A DNA stretch of 64,000 bases. It comes from Nostoc sp. NIES-4103. GTDB lineage: Bacteria > Cyanobacteriota > Cyanobacteriia > Cyanobacteriales > Nostocaceae. Each line of letters begins with the position of its first letter. The first letter of the stretch is position 1. The notes under the pieces were generated by a model. That model saw only the letters and a list, made by a program, of their open reading frames with translations, ran no database searches and had not been told where the DNA came from. The translations under genes were made by a program, and so were the position numbers. Location of the stretch: contig NZ_AP018288.1 of the NCBI RefSeq assembly GCF_002368335.1, positions 3,243,044 to 3,307,043 of the forward strand, given 5' to 3'. Shown here in pieces: positions 42,601 to 51,513 of the stretch.

Positions 42601-44673
42601 CCCCATGTCTACATACTGTGAACCTTGACCGGTGAACAGAAAAGCCACTTTTGCAGGAGTTGCGCCGACGAGGCGATCGCAAATTACTCCTGAAGTTTCT
42701 TTTCCTTGAGCAAAATCAGCCAACTTTTGCGAAGCTTCTGTTGTTGAAGATGCCACAACAGCTAATCGATGTTTAAAATCACCGCGCCCAGTATTGGCAC
42801 TAAAACAAATATCTTCTAAAGCTATGGGATTAGCACTCAAATGTTGTTGATAGCGACTAGCTAATTCCTCTAAAGCTGATTGTGTCTTTGCCGATAAAGT
42901 CAGCAGATGTAAAGGACGGGACTGGGTACTGGGTATTGGGGATTGGGGATTGGGTATTGGGGATTGGGTATTAGGTATTGGGGATTGGGTATTGGGGATT
43001 GGGGATTGGGGATTGGGTATTGGGGATTGGGTATTGGGGATTGGGGATTGGGGATTGGGGATTGGGGATTGGGTATTGGGGATTGGGGATTGGGTATTAG
43101 GAAAACTCTTTCCTAGTCCCCAGTCCCCAGTCCCTAGTCCCCAGTCCCTAGTCCCTAGTCCCCAGTCCCCAGTCCCTAGTCCCCAGTCCCCAGTCCCTAG
43201 TCCCCAGTCCCTAGTCCCTAGTCCCCAGTCCCTAGTCCCTAGTCCCCAGTCCCTAGTCCCTAGTCCCCAGTCCCTTTGAGGTGCTTCTTCTAACACGACA
43301 TGAGCATTAGTACCGCTAGCCCCAAAAGCACTAACTCCAGCAATTCGCGGTTTTTCTCCAGTCAACCAAGCTGTTGGACTTGTGGTTACAGATATCGGCA
43401 ATTCATGCCAATTAACATAAGGATTTAGCTGTTGTAAGTGTAATTGCGGTGGAATCTGCTGGTTTTGCAGAGATAATATCACTTTAATTAAACCGGCAAT
43501 TCCAGCAGCTGATTCTAGGTGTCCAATATTGGTTTTTACCGAACCAACTTTGAGGGGATTTTCGAGCGATCGCCCTTCACCAAACACAGCCGCCAATGCT
43601 CTAATTTCAATGGGATCTCCCAAAGGTGTACCTGTGCCATGAGCTTCTATATAGTCTACCTCTGTTGGTTCAACCCTTGCCCTGGTCAAGGCTTGACGCA
43701 GCAAAACTTCTTGCGCTGCTTTATTGGGAACGGTAAAACCACTACTAGCACCATCTTGATTCACAGCAGATCCCCGAATTAAAGCGAGGATATGATCGCC
43801 ATCTGCGATCGCATCACTGAGGCGCTTGAGGACTATAATCCCACAGCCCTCACCTCTGACGATACCATCTGCCGAAGCATCGAAGGTTTTGCAGCGTCCA
43901 TCAATAGAAAGCATTTTGGCTTTGGAAAGTGCCACATTGTTTTCTGGTGAGAGAATCAGGTTAACTCCACCTGCTAAAGCATGGGTGCATTCTTGATTTC
44001 GCAGACTTTGACAAGCCATGTGAACAGCTACTAAAGAAGACGAACAAGCTGTATCGATTGCCATACAAGGCCCTTGTAGACCCAAAGTGTATGACAAACG
44101 CCCAGCGATGGCATTGAGAGGATTACCTGTCAGGTAATAAGCATCGATTTGGTTGAGATCCCCGTAAGCTGTCAACAACCGTGCGTAGTCATTTGTGGTG
44201 ACTCCGACAAAAACCCCCGTTTGGCTTGCTGCTTGCTCGTTTTTAACTAAACCTGCATTCTCTAAAGCTTCCCAAGTCACCTCTAATAACAAACGCTGCT
44301 GGGGATCAAGTTTTACAGCTTCGCGGGGAGAGATACCGAAGAATTGAGCATCAAACTGATCTACTTGCGGCAAAAATCCCCCGTAGCGAGTATACATTTT
44401 GCCTGGAGTCTCAGGATTGGGGTCATAGTAAGCATCAACATCCCAGCGATCGCTTGGGATTTGAGCGATCGCATCTACCCCATTGATCAGTAGTTGCCAA
44501 AATGCTTCTGGATCGTTAGCCCCACCAGGGAATCGACAAGCCGTGCCAATAATAGCGATCGGCTCTGCTTTAGAGCGCTCCACCGCTTCCAGTTTAGCGC
44601 GTGCTTCCCTTAATGTTAACAGCAAGCGCTGTGATGAATTTAACTGGTCTACCTTTAGAGAATGCTCACCCAT
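39643..44673 (-). CDS. Type I PKS 2: KS-AT-KR-ACP with translated heptamer repeat
   Basis: A 1676-residue module. The KS has DTACSSSL, EAHGTGTPLGDP and TNIGHLESAAG. The AT has FTGQGSQY, GHSVGEYVAA and HAFHSP, which predicts malonyl-CoA. The KR has YLITGGLGALGLK, FSSVSALLGSPGQGNYAAAN and an LQD motif, suggesting a B-type alcohol. The ACP has DLGMDSLMAVEF. No DH or ER is present, so a beta-hydroxyl remains. Residues about 466-585, between KS and AT, are a translated repeat of GLGTRDW and PIPNTQS units. The ATG at 44673 is preferred because the upstream 25 codons are ATTACGA and GGGCATT repeats. A paralogue of PKS1, it should carry out the second extension. Confidence 0.95.
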   Translation of the reverse strand: MGEHSLKVDQLNSSQRLLLTLREARAKLEAVERSKAEPIAIIGTACRFPGGANDPEAFWQLLINGVDAIAQIPSDRWDVDAYYDPNPETPGKMYTRYGGFLPQVDQFDAQFFGISPREAVKLDPQQRLLLEVTWEALENAGLVKNEQAASQTGVFVGVTTNDYARLLTAYGDLNQIDAYYLTGNPLNAIAGRLSYTLGLQGPCMAIDTACSSSLVAVHMACQSLRNQECTHALAGGVNLILSPENNVALSKAKMLSIDGRCKTFDASADGIVRGEGCGIIVLKRLSDAIADGDHILALIRGSAVNQDGASSGFTVPNKAAQEVLLRQALTRARVEPTEVDYIEAHGTGTPLGDPIEIRALAAVFGEGRSLENPLKVGSVKTNIGHLESAAGIAGLIKVILSLQNQQIPPQLHLQQLNPYVNWHELPISVTTSPTAWLTGEKPRIAGVSAFGASGTNAHVVLEEAPQRDWGLGTRDWGLGTRDWGLGTRDWGLGTGDWGLGTGDWGLGTRDWGLGTGDWGLGKSFPNTQSPIPNTQSPIPNPQSPIPNTQSPIPNPQSPIPNTQSPIPNTQSPIPNPQSPIPSTQSRPLHLLTLSAKTQSALEELASRYQQHLSANPIALEDICFSANTGRGDFKHRLAVVASSTTEASQKLADFAQGKETSGVICDRLVGATPAKVAFLFTGQGSQYVDMGRQLYEQEPTFRAALELCDEILRPYLPNSLLEILYPQQTENLSFPPSPSPLDETAYTQPALFALEYALFQLWKSWGIEPSVVMGHSVGEYVAACVAGVFSLEDALKLIATRGRLMQALPQDGAMVAILADPQQVMTAIEPFTQEVSIAAFNGPKSVVISGKREAINSVCGVLAVLETQQAKTKALQVSHAFHSPLMEPMLAEFRQVASEISFSTPQLKLISNLTGELATEEIATPEYWCRHILSPVQFAASMKTLLQDYEVFLEIGAKPTLLGMGRQCVLEEGQQVWLPSLRPGLEDWQQLLQSLGELYVRGVAVNWKNFDRDYQRRRVCLPTYPFQRERFWFETVDKVPLPKIPNSQPQSKNTNDWLYQIAWQSQTLNLNRQLKAEKLGSWLIFADEGGMGLKLADLLEEQGQNCTIVTAGTKYKKLKQEHYQIDPSNPEDFQRLLENIGQYQPPNQGVVYLWSLDQVSQEQHCCGVLYLLQAMAKTAWSESPRLWLVTQVAQAVDTLKPLQIQQSALWGLGRVIALEHPEFRCSRLDLDLSAAQNQVSNLLTELLADDIEDQVAYRGGDRYVARLVQHTYSTSATKQTKALRKNNSYLITGGLGALGLKVAQWLVQQGAQHLVLTGRRGASPAVQEEINKLEQAGVQILVVTADVSNQDDVSRLLAEVKNSMPSLRGIFHAAGVLQDGMLLGQTQASFSKVMAAKVAGAWNLHTLTQDLKLDFFVCFSSVSALLGSPGQGNYAAANAFMDALAHHRRALGLPAVSINWGPWKDAGMADTLSREQARWAEQGISTIPLEPGLQILEDILNQDVAQVGVLPIDWSKFLGQLPQNLEFPFLEVFAAQVEPAKSEFLQQLEKAAAKEKRSLLLTHIRSLIAKVLNLKSPEQIDPYQGFTDLGMDSLMAVEFKNRLQTSLERSIPASLVFDYPTVTALVDYLAGEMWERETEAIENTIAEQIILDSNFDDLSDSEAEALLLSKLETMKY
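42915..43276. repeat. In-frame inverted heptamer arrays inside PKS2
   Basis: Plus strand 42925-43090 is built from GGGGATT and GGGTATT units, and 43112-43273 from CCCCAGT and CCCTAGT units. The two arms are complementary, with a GGAAAACTCTTTCC centre. Read in the PKS frame they give GLGTRDW then PIPNTQS repeats of seven residues per 21 bases. They replace a short KS-AT linker that PKS3 retains in simple form. Confidence 0.93.
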
Positions 44674-44679
44674 GTCAAA

Positions 44680-44820
44680 ATAATTCGTAATTCGTAATTC
44701 GTAATTCGTAATTGCTGTATTGGGAATTGGGCATAGGGCATAGGGCATTGGGCATTGGGCATTGGGAAGACTCTTTCCCAGTCCCTAGTCCCCAGTCCCC
44801 AGTCCCCAGTCCCCAGTCCC
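44680..44820. repeat. Heptamer arrays between PKS1 and PKS2
   Basis: ATTCGTA units (44685-44712), GGGCATA/GGGCATT units, then a GGGAAGACTCTTTCCC centre and CCCCAGT units up to 44820, two bases before the PKS1 stop. It is the intergenic counterpart of the arrays inside the PKS genes. Confidence 0.9.
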
Positions 44821-44822
44821 CT

Positions 44823-47800
44823 TTACCTTATTTGCAGTAAAGATTCTAACCCTGCCAATTCTTCTGCAATTAAAGCTTCAAGTGCTTCTGTTGTAAGTTG
44901 CTGAATTTCTGCGACTGTTGCAGTTCGTTGTGCATCTGACGAACTTGTGACATTGTTAGTCTCCCAGCCTAAAATTTCTCGACCTAAATATTTCACTAAA
45001 TCGGCAATTGTGGGACACTCAAATGTAATTGTTGAGGGTAATGTTGTCCCCAGGCTTTTATCCAGCCGAGATTTTAAATCAATTGCCATGAGCGAATCCA
45101 TACCCATCTCAAAAAAGCCTTGCTCTGGGTTGGGTAACTGTGACGCAGATAAACCAAGCACCTTACCGACTTCTGACTGGAGATAAGTAGTTAACATGGC
45201 TTTTGCATCACTAACTGGAGCTGCTTGCAACTCTGTCACCAGTGCTGATGCAACAGTTGTCTCCTGCGGGTTGTTAGGTGATGCTTGCACTGCCTCAAGT
45301 AAAGTTCGCTGTCCTCGCGCCTCATATAACCCCTTGAACAACTTCCAATCTACTTGAGCTACAGTTGCCTGCACGGTATTTGAGCCTAGCAGCAAACCTA
45401 AAGCAGTCAGTGCCTGTTCTGGCTGCAAGACACTAATTCCTGTACGAGACAACCAACTTTGTGCTTCCTTTGAAGCCATACCGCCACCAGCCCACGGCCC
45501 CCAATTCACACTTAAAGTAGGCATTCCCTGCGAGGAACGATAGTGAGCGAAACTATCTAAGAAAGCGTTGGCAGCAGCGTAATGGGCTTGTCCTCTAGAA
45601 CCCCATACCGAAGCTATGGAAGAGAAGACCACAAAAAAGTCGAGTTGGATATTCTGGGTGAATTGGTGTAAAAGCCAAGTGCCGATAACTTTGGGACGTA
45701 GTACTGCTTCTAGCGATCGCCATTGCAGAGATGGCAATGTTTCATAACCAACAACTCCCGCTGCATGGATGATACCACGTAAAGGTGGCATTGTTGCTCG
45801 CACTTGCTCTAATAAGTGCAATAAATCTTGCTCTTGGGTGACATCTGCTTGGGCTGCCAGCACTTTAGCTCCCATATTTTCTAAGTGAGCGATCGCTGTT
45901 TGTGCTTGGGCAGTTGGCTGTTTACGTCCAGTCAGCACCAGTTGTCTAGCTCCCTGTTCTACCAACCACTCTGCTACCTTTAGCCCTAACGCCCCCAATC
46001 CACCGGTAATGAGGTAAGTGCTATCTGGGGATATTGAGCAACTTTCTGTGGTGGGTGGTAGTTGTTTTCGTACCAAACGAGCTACATAACGCCGTTTACC
46101 ACGATATACAAAATGGTCTTCTCCTTGAGTATCTGCAATCTCTGACAATAGTAAGGATATTTCCTCTGATGTTGGCTCAAGAGATAAATCCACCATCCCA
46201 CCAAAGAGTTCTGGATACTCCAGCGCCACTACTTTACCCATCCCCCATAGCGGTGCTTGGGTAACTTCTGGTGAAGTTTCTACTGGCTGTGCGACTCGTG
46301 TCACTAACCACAGACGGGGGATTGGGGATTGGGAATTGGGAATTGGGCATTGGGAATTGGGGATTGGGGATTGGGGATTGGGTACTGGGTACTGGGTATT
46401 AGAAAAACTCTTTCCTAGTCCCCAGTCCCTAGTCCCTAGTCCCCAGTTCCTTTGACTTTCTTGAGTCAAAGCCTGCACCAGAGACAAGACACTCCCACAT
46501 CCCAACACCTGAGACTTTTCTAACTCTGCTACTGTTAACTTAGATGTCGCTGTATCTAAATTCCACAGGTGAATTACACCTTGTAACTGACTTTGACTAG
46601 TTGCCCTAATTTCATTTAGCAAACGTTGATAATCTGCTGTACTTGCAGGATTGATCACCCAGGTAGAATTTTCCTTTGATTGATAAGACTCTCCTGCATA
46701 AACCAAAGTACAAAAATTACCTTGTTTTTGCAGGTGTTCAGCAAGAGTTTGTCCCACTCCTCCTATGTCAGCCAGAATCAACCAAGTACCGATTTGTGGC
46801 TTTTTGTCAACTGCTGTGATCTGTCTTGCTTTGGGTTGCCACTCAATACTATAAAACCAATCTTGAATTGAGGCGGCGATTGATTGCTGCTTGTGCTGCT
46901 TTGCCAAGACTTCTAACAACTTTGGTAAAAATTGTTGTTCGTCAGTAGATAAATTTGCGGTTTTAGTAACTTGTTCTGTTAGCTGTTGAATTTCTCCTTG
47001 CTGTAGCAGATGCAACATGGGAGTTTGTACAGTATTCAGAGAAATCACTGCCTTTTTTGCAGACTGATTGTCTCCAAGTTCCACCCAATAGCGTTGTTCT
47101 TGAAAGGGATATGTAGGTAATAGAACACGCTGCCGGATGTAATCTTGGTCAAATCCTTTCCAGTCTATTGCCGCCCCTTGTACATATATTTGTGCCAAAC
47201 TCTGGAGTAATTGCTGCCAATCAGATTGTCCTGGGCGTAAACTGGGCAACCATACCAGTTGTTTGATTTCAGCATCAGACAAGCACTGTTTGCCCATACC
47301 TAACAAAATTGGCTTGGGGCCAATTTCTAATAACACATCACACTTTTGCTCTTGCAAAGTCTGCATTCCTTGAGCAAATAATACCGGTTGCAGGACATGA
47401 TTACACCAGTACTCAGGGCTAGCAATTTCTTGGCTGATGAGTTTGCCAGTAACGTTAGAAACTAACTTAATTTGGGGAAGAGAGTAGTTAATGGTGTTGG
47501 CAACTGCTGCAAACTCCTCAATCATGGGTGTCATGAGTGGAGAGTGGAAGGCATGAGACACTGTTAATGGTTTTGTCTTGACTCCATTTTGTGCTAGTGA
47601 TTGGCACAATGTTTCTACCGCTTGCCGTTCACCAGAAATTACCACACTCCGGGGGCCATTAATAGCAGCGATCGCAATATTACCCTCGTACCCTGCAATA
47701 TGTTCTGCTATTTGTTCTGGACTAGCCATAACTGCTGCCATCATGCCATTTGCAGGTAGGGTTTGCATCAGCCGTCCCCGCGCAGCAATCAACTTTAATC

Positions 47801-49889
47801 CGTCTTCTAGGCTGAATACCCCTGCTACACAAGCAGCGACATATTCCCCAACACTATGCCCCATAGCTACAGAAGGCGCAATACCCCAAGACTGCCAGAG
47901 TTTGCATAAGGCATATTCCAAAGCAAATAGGGCTGGCTGAGTATAGGCTGTTTCGTCTAGTAAACCATCTGTATGATGATGACTGGGATAAAGCACATCT
48001 AACAGTGATTTGTCAAGATAAAACCGCAGAATTTCATCACACTGCTGTAAAATTTGACGGAAAGTGGGCTGTGTTTCGTACAACTCGCGCCCCATTTCCA
48101 CATACTGGGAACCCTGTCCGGTAAACAAAAAGGCTGTTTTTGGTTGTTTACGGTTAATAACCTGACCAGTGACTAATTCACGAGGCTGCTGTCCAGCGAC
48201 GAAAGCACTCAACTGCTGTTGTAATTGCTCGACAGATTGAGCAGTCATAGCCAAGCGGTGATCAAAATGCGTTAGCGAAGCGGCTCCAAAGGAGCTTCGC
48301 CCCGTACTAGCAGTAAAGCAAATATCAGCCAAAGATAATTCCGAATGGGTTCTCAAAAAAGCCTCATAGCGCCGAACCAAATCTTGCAAAGCCTGCTCAC
48401 TTTTTGCAGACAGACTCAACAAGTGCAGAGGACGTTCAACTGGTGGGGATTGGGGATTGGGTATTGGGGATTGGGTATTGGGAAAACTCTTTCCCAGTCC
48501 CCAGTCCCCAGTCCCTAGTCCCCAGTCCCCAGTCCCTAGTCCCCAGTCCCCAGTCCCCAGTCCCCAGTCCCCAGTCCCTACTTCCTCGACAATGATGTGA
48601 GCATTAGTACCCCCGAAACCAAAAGAACTAATACCAGCCAAACGATTTCCTGTATTTACAGTCCAAGGCTGAAGTTCTGTAGGGATAGCCAAAGGTGTCC
48701 CAGCTAAGGAAATGTATGGATTCAACTGTTTGAGATGCAGGTGTGGCGGAATTTGTTTATGTTGTAGTGCTAGTACTACTTTGAGTAAACTAGCCATACC
48801 AGCTGCGGCTTCCAAATGACCGATATTTGTTTTCACCGAGCCAATCAAACAAGGCTGATCAGCACTGCGTCCTTGCATTAGTACAGTTTTTAAAGACCTG
48901 ACTTCAATGGGATCTCCTAAAGATGTACCAGTTCCGTGTGCTTCAACATAGCTGATTTGCGCTGGCTCAACACCTGCATTCTCTAAAGCTTGGCGAATCA
49001 CAGCCTGTTGGGAAGGGCCATTAGGAGCAGTTAAGCCATTACTCAAACCATCTTGATTAACTGCCGTACCTCGGATGATAGCTTGAATGCGATCGCCATC
49101 TCTAATAGCATCACCCAAACGCTTGAGTACAACCATCCCACATCCTTCACCCCGAACATAACCATCAGCACTCGCATCAAAGGTCTTACAACGACCATCA
49201 GATGCCATCATCCGAGCTTGGGAGTAAATAATAGTTTGTTGTGGCGACAACATTAAACTAACTGCTCCCACCAAGCATAAATCGGACTCGGCATTTTGCA
49301 GACTGCGACAAGCTAAATGTATCGCCACTAAAGACGAAGAACAGGATGTTTCAATCGCCAAACTTGGCCCTCGCAGATTCAGCAGATAAGACAGGCGATT
49401 TGCAGCCACACCAAGGGTATTACCCGTACCATCGTAGGCATTAATGCGGTCTAAATCCTTAGAAATGACAATCCCATAATCATAATTGCCAATTCCAATA
49501 AACACTCCTGTTTGACTCCCAGAAAGATTAGAAGGCGCTATTGCTGCATTTTCCAAAGCCTCCCAAGCAACTTTGAGAACTAGCCTCTGCTGGGGATCTA
49601 TGCGTTCAGCCTCACGGGGTGAAATCCCGAAAAAGCCTGGATCAAAACTATCTACTCCTTCGATAAATCCACCATAACGAGTACTCATTTTGCCAGGCGT
49701 AGCAGGTTCGGGATCATAGAAACTATCTACATCCCATCGTTCTTTAGGAACTTCCGATATCGCATCAATGCCATTACGTAAAAGATGCCAGAAAGCCTCT
49801 GGACTATTAGCGCCAGGAAAGCGACAGCCAATACCAACAATAGCTATGGGTTCCACTAATAAGCCCTCAACACTTATGTATTGCTGCAA
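44823..49889 (-). CDS. Type I PKS 1: KS-AT-KR-ACP with two translated repeat insertions
   Basis: A 1688-residue module. The KS (residues about 11-430) has ETSCSSSL, EAHGTGTSLGDP and TNIGHLEAAAG. The AT has FTGQGSQY, GHSVGEYVAA and HAFHSP, predicting malonyl-CoA. The KR has YLITGGLGALGLK and FSSIASVWGSRGQAHYAAAN. The ACP has EMGMDSLMAIDL. There is no DH or ER. Heptamer-derived insertions lie at residues about 436-481 (KS-AT linker) and 1147-1190 (KR structural subdomain). At the second site PKS2 has only about seven residues. It follows the halogenase gene and should make the first extension of the ACP-bound, possibly chlorinated, acyl chain. The start after the dispersed repeat at 49890 leaves no N-terminal docking helix. 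Confidence 0.95.
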   Translation of the reverse strand: MQQYISVEGLLVEPIAIVGIGCRFPGANSPEAFWHLLRNGIDAISEVPKERWDVDSFYDPEPATPGKMSTRYGGFIEGVDSFDPGFFGISPREAERIDPQQRLVLKVAWEALENAAIAPSNLSGSQTGVFIGIGNYDYGIVISKDLDRINAYDGTGNTLGVAANRLSYLLNLRGPSLAIETSCSSSLVAIHLACRSLQNAESDLCLVGAVSLMLSPQQTIIYSQARMMASDGRCKTFDASADGYVRGEGCGMVVLKRLGDAIRDGDRIQAIIRGTAVNQDGLSNGLTAPNGPSQQAVIRQALENAGVEPAQISYVEAHGTGTSLGDPIEVRSLKTVLMQGRSADQPCLIGSVKTNIGHLEAAAGMASLLKVVLALQHKQIPPHLHLKQLNPYISLAGTPLAIPTELQPWTVNTGNRLAGISSFGFGGTNAHIIVEEVGTGDWGLGTGDWGLGTGDWGLGTGDWGLGKSFPNTQSPIPNPQSPPVERPLHLLSLSAKSEQALQDLVRRYEAFLRTHSELSLADICFTASTGRSSFGAASLTHFDHRLAMTAQSVEQLQQQLSAFVAGQQPRELVTGQVINRKQPKTAFLFTGQGSQYVEMGRELYETQPTFRQILQQCDEILRFYLDKSLLDVLYPSHHHTDGLLDETAYTQPALFALEYALCKLWQSWGIAPSVAMGHSVGEYVAACVAGVFSLEDGLKLIAARGRLMQTLPANGMMAAVMASPEQIAEHIAGYEGNIAIAAINGPRSVVISGERQAVETLCQSLAQNGVKTKPLTVSHAFHSPLMTPMIEEFAAVANTINYSLPQIKLVSNVTGKLISQEIASPEYWCNHVLQPVLFAQGMQTLQEQKCDVLLEIGPKPILLGMGKQCLSDAEIKQLVWLPSLRPGQSDWQQLLQSLAQIYVQGAAIDWKGFDQDYIRQRVLLPTYPFQEQRYWVELGDNQSAKKAVISLNTVQTPMLHLLQQGEIQQLTEQVTKTANLSTDEQQFLPKLLEVLAKQHKQQSIAASIQDWFYSIEWQPKARQITAVDKKPQIGTWLILADIGGVGQTLAEHLQKQGNFCTLVYAGESYQSKENSTWVINPASTADYQRLLNEIRATSQSQLQGVIHLWNLDTATSKLTVAELEKSQVLGCGSVLSLVQALTQESQRNWGLGTRDWGLGKSFSNTQYPVPNPQSPIPNSQCPIPNSQSPIPRLWLVTRVAQPVETSPEVTQAPLWGMGKVVALEYPELFGGMVDLSLEPTSEEISLLLSEIADTQGEDHFVYRGKRRYVARLVRKQLPPTTESCSISPDSTYLITGGLGALGLKVAEWLVEQGARQLVLTGRKQPTAQAQTAIAHLENMGAKVLAAQADVTQEQDLLHLLEQVRATMPPLRGIIHAAGVVGYETLPSLQWRSLEAVLRPKVIGTWLLHQFTQNIQLDFFVVFSSIASVWGSRGQAHYAAANAFLDSFAHYRSSQGMPTLSVNWGPWAGGGMASKEAQSWLSRTGISVLQPEQALTALGLLLGSNTVQATVAQVDWKLFKGLYEARGQRTLLEAVQASPNNPQETTVASALVTELQAAPVSDAKAMLTTYLQSEVGKVLGLSASQLPNPEQGFFEMGMDSLMAIDLKSRLDKSLGTTLPSTITFECPTIADLVKYLGREILGWETNNVTSSSDAQRTATVAEIQQLTTEALEALIAEELAGLESLLQIR
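46316..46452. repeat. In-frame inverted heptamer arrays inside PKS1 KR region
   Basis: GGGGATTGGGAATTGGG-type units (46318-46400), an AGAAAAACTCTTTCC centre, and CCCCAGTCCCTAGT units to 46446. They encode NWGLGTRDWGLG and then PNPQSPIPNSQ. The flanking KR sequence aligns with PKS2 on both sides, so this is an insertion. Confidence 0.92.
48446..48582. repeat. In-frame inverted heptamer arrays inside PKS1 KS-AT linker
   Basis: GGGGATTGGGTATT units (48448-48480), a GGAAAACTCTTTCCC centre, then CCCCAGT/CCCTAGT units to 48579. They encode GTGDWGLG repeats and NTQSPIPNPQSP. The insertion point corresponds to that in PKS2. Confidence 0.92.
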
Positions 49890-50085
49890 AAAAGATGTTC
49901 TTCGCGCTCTTTGCGCCCTTTGCAGTTCGTTACTTTACCTTTCAAAATTGCCTTGACAGAGTACTAATATTTTGTGACATCAACTTTGCTGGTAAACCAA
50001 GTTTTAGAAACTCTCTTTTCCTCTTCCTCTGCGTTCTCTGCGCCTTGGCGGTTCGTTTTTTACCCTTCAAACATTGTGCAACAAA
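49890..50085. repeat. Two dispersed-repeat copies upstream of PKS1
   Basis: TTCGCGCTCTTTGCGCCCTT followed by TGCAGTTCGTTACTTT, and CTCTGCGTTCTCTGCGCCTT followed by GGCGGTTCGTTTTT. Both belong to the class near 33300, 39500 and 58380. No gene is supported. Confidence 0.75.
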
Positions 50086-50088
50086 CCA

Positions 50089-51453
50089 CTAAGCAGTAAC
50101 AGAACTAGCAAACTGCTGAAAGGCTATTTGATTGCGTTTAATTGCCTTCTCTATCGAACCACCTTCAGCCATCAAGCGCATTTCCCGATTAACTGGCCAC
50201 AAATATTCCAGATGCCCAAAAAAGCGCCTCAAATCATTCAAGAGAGTTTGCTGATATTTGAGATTGACATGAAAACCTTCGTGTTCTTCACACAAACACT
50301 TTTCCATCCAATGAAGTGCATCTTCCTGAGACATTTTATTAAATAGAGGTGATGTCAAAAGACGATAATAAGAAGGCATGAAATTGACATCATCCCGGAA
50401 TGTGGCGGGTAACGCAGCAGAAAGCCCACTCAAAAGCCCTCGTTGTAACAACAAGATAACTACATTAGATAGAAGTTTCTCATACATTGTTGGCTTCGGA
50501 AAATCCTTATATACCTCTTGGGCAATAGTCTGAGACATTGTGGTATGGAAAGATTCATCCAACAAGTGATAATAGGATACAGCAATGGGAGTTGGGACAA
50601 ACTCACCTTTTCTATCCAGATCCCTAAACTGTTTGTAGTAGTGGTACTCATATGTTTTTAATGACATATTTGCAACCATCCGCACCGAGTAATACTGGGC
50701 TGCTAAAAAGGGAGAACTTCCCCAATTTAAACTTAAGTATTTAAATACGGATGGAGACGCAGTTATCCCAGCCAGTCCACCTGTTGTTGTGGGAATTGAG
50801 TCGCTTTTATGCTTCAAGTACTCAGAATAGTAGTTTTCCTTGCCTTGATGCATCAATTTGGTGATCAAGCGAAAGGTAAAATCCTGGATTTCTTCTTGAT
50901 TGGGAAACTTTTGAAATTTATCTAGCAGATTATTTTGAGTTTGGTTATTTAACTTTTTATGCAGAGGATTACCAAAGGATTCTTTGCCCAATAAAGCAAT
51001 TTTCGTCTTATAACCAATTTTATGGAAAGTATTGATGTGATGGCGTTCTTGAGTCGTTTCAAAGTCTAGTTCTTGACATAGAGTTTCATACCCTCCAACG
51101 TGAGCAAAAACACCGGATGTAATTTGATTGTAGAGCATGGTGTTTGCTTCTGCGGATGCAGTATGTTGATACTGCCCTACCCAGTAAAGGTGGTTGAGAG
51201 CTAGCTTTTGTGCATGAGAAGCTTGCTGGTAAAGAGGAGTGCCATATAGGGTGGAAAGTTCGCGATCGCCCCAGAAATGATTACTGTTACTGCTATAATC
51301 AAAGTCTTTGCCCAAAGCTTCAATTTTATCAGTATAATCAGATTCTATGTTGTTCTGATATGTTTTTTCGATGACTTGAAAATGTTTTTTATGTTTGTCC
51401 CCAAACAGAGTAAAATCTTTGTTTTTCTCATTCAATACATTAGTCGTAGTCAT
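50089..51453 (-). CDS. CylC-like dimetal-carboxylate halogenase
   Basis: A 454-residue helical, ferritin-like protein. Metal-ligand-type motifs are spaced along the chain: TASAEANTML (Glu102), ETTQERHHINTFH (Glu126, His129), LLDESFHTTM (Glu290, His293) and CEEHEGFH (Glu379-Glu382, His385). Its size, these motifs and its place beside a FAAL and a stand-alone ACP match CylC, which chlorinates an unactivated carbon of an ACP-bound fatty acid, and relatives in columbamide, bartoloside and nocuolin pathways. The ATG at 51453 follows GAGGAG and is better than the start nine codons upstream. Its product would supply the leaving group used by the CylK-like protein. Another diiron oxygenase activity cannot be excluded. 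Confidence 0.82.
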   Translation of the reverse strand: MTTTNVLNEKNKDFTLFGDKHKKHFQVIEKTYQNNIESDYTDKIEALGKDFDYSSNSNHFWGDRELSTLYGTPLYQQASHAQKLALNHLYWVGQYQHTASAEANTMLYNQITSGVFAHVGGYETLCQELDFETTQERHHINTFHKIGYKTKIALLGKESFGNPLHKKLNNQTQNNLLDKFQKFPNQEEIQDFTFRLITKLMHQGKENYYSEYLKHKSDSIPTTTGGLAGITASPSVFKYLSLNWGSSPFLAAQYYSVRMVANMSLKTYEYHYYKQFRDLDRKGEFVPTPIAVSYYHLLDESFHTTMSQTIAQEVYKDFPKPTMYEKLLSNVVILLLQRGLLSGLSAALPATFRDDVNFMPSYYRLLTSPLFNKMSQEDALHWMEKCLCEEHEGFHVNLKYQQTLLNDLRRFFGHLEYLWPVNREMRLMAEGGSIEKAIKRNQIAFQQFASSVTA

Positions 51454-51513
51454 GATTTGCTCCTCAACACACATTTTCAAATAATCAACAAATAAGTCGA
51501 GAATTTCAAGTCT

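Noticed and set aside
42950..43279. Plus-strand ORF of GIGDWVL and PQSLVPS repeats opposite PKS2
   Set aside because: It is the antisense reading of the minisatellite inside the PKS2 gene.
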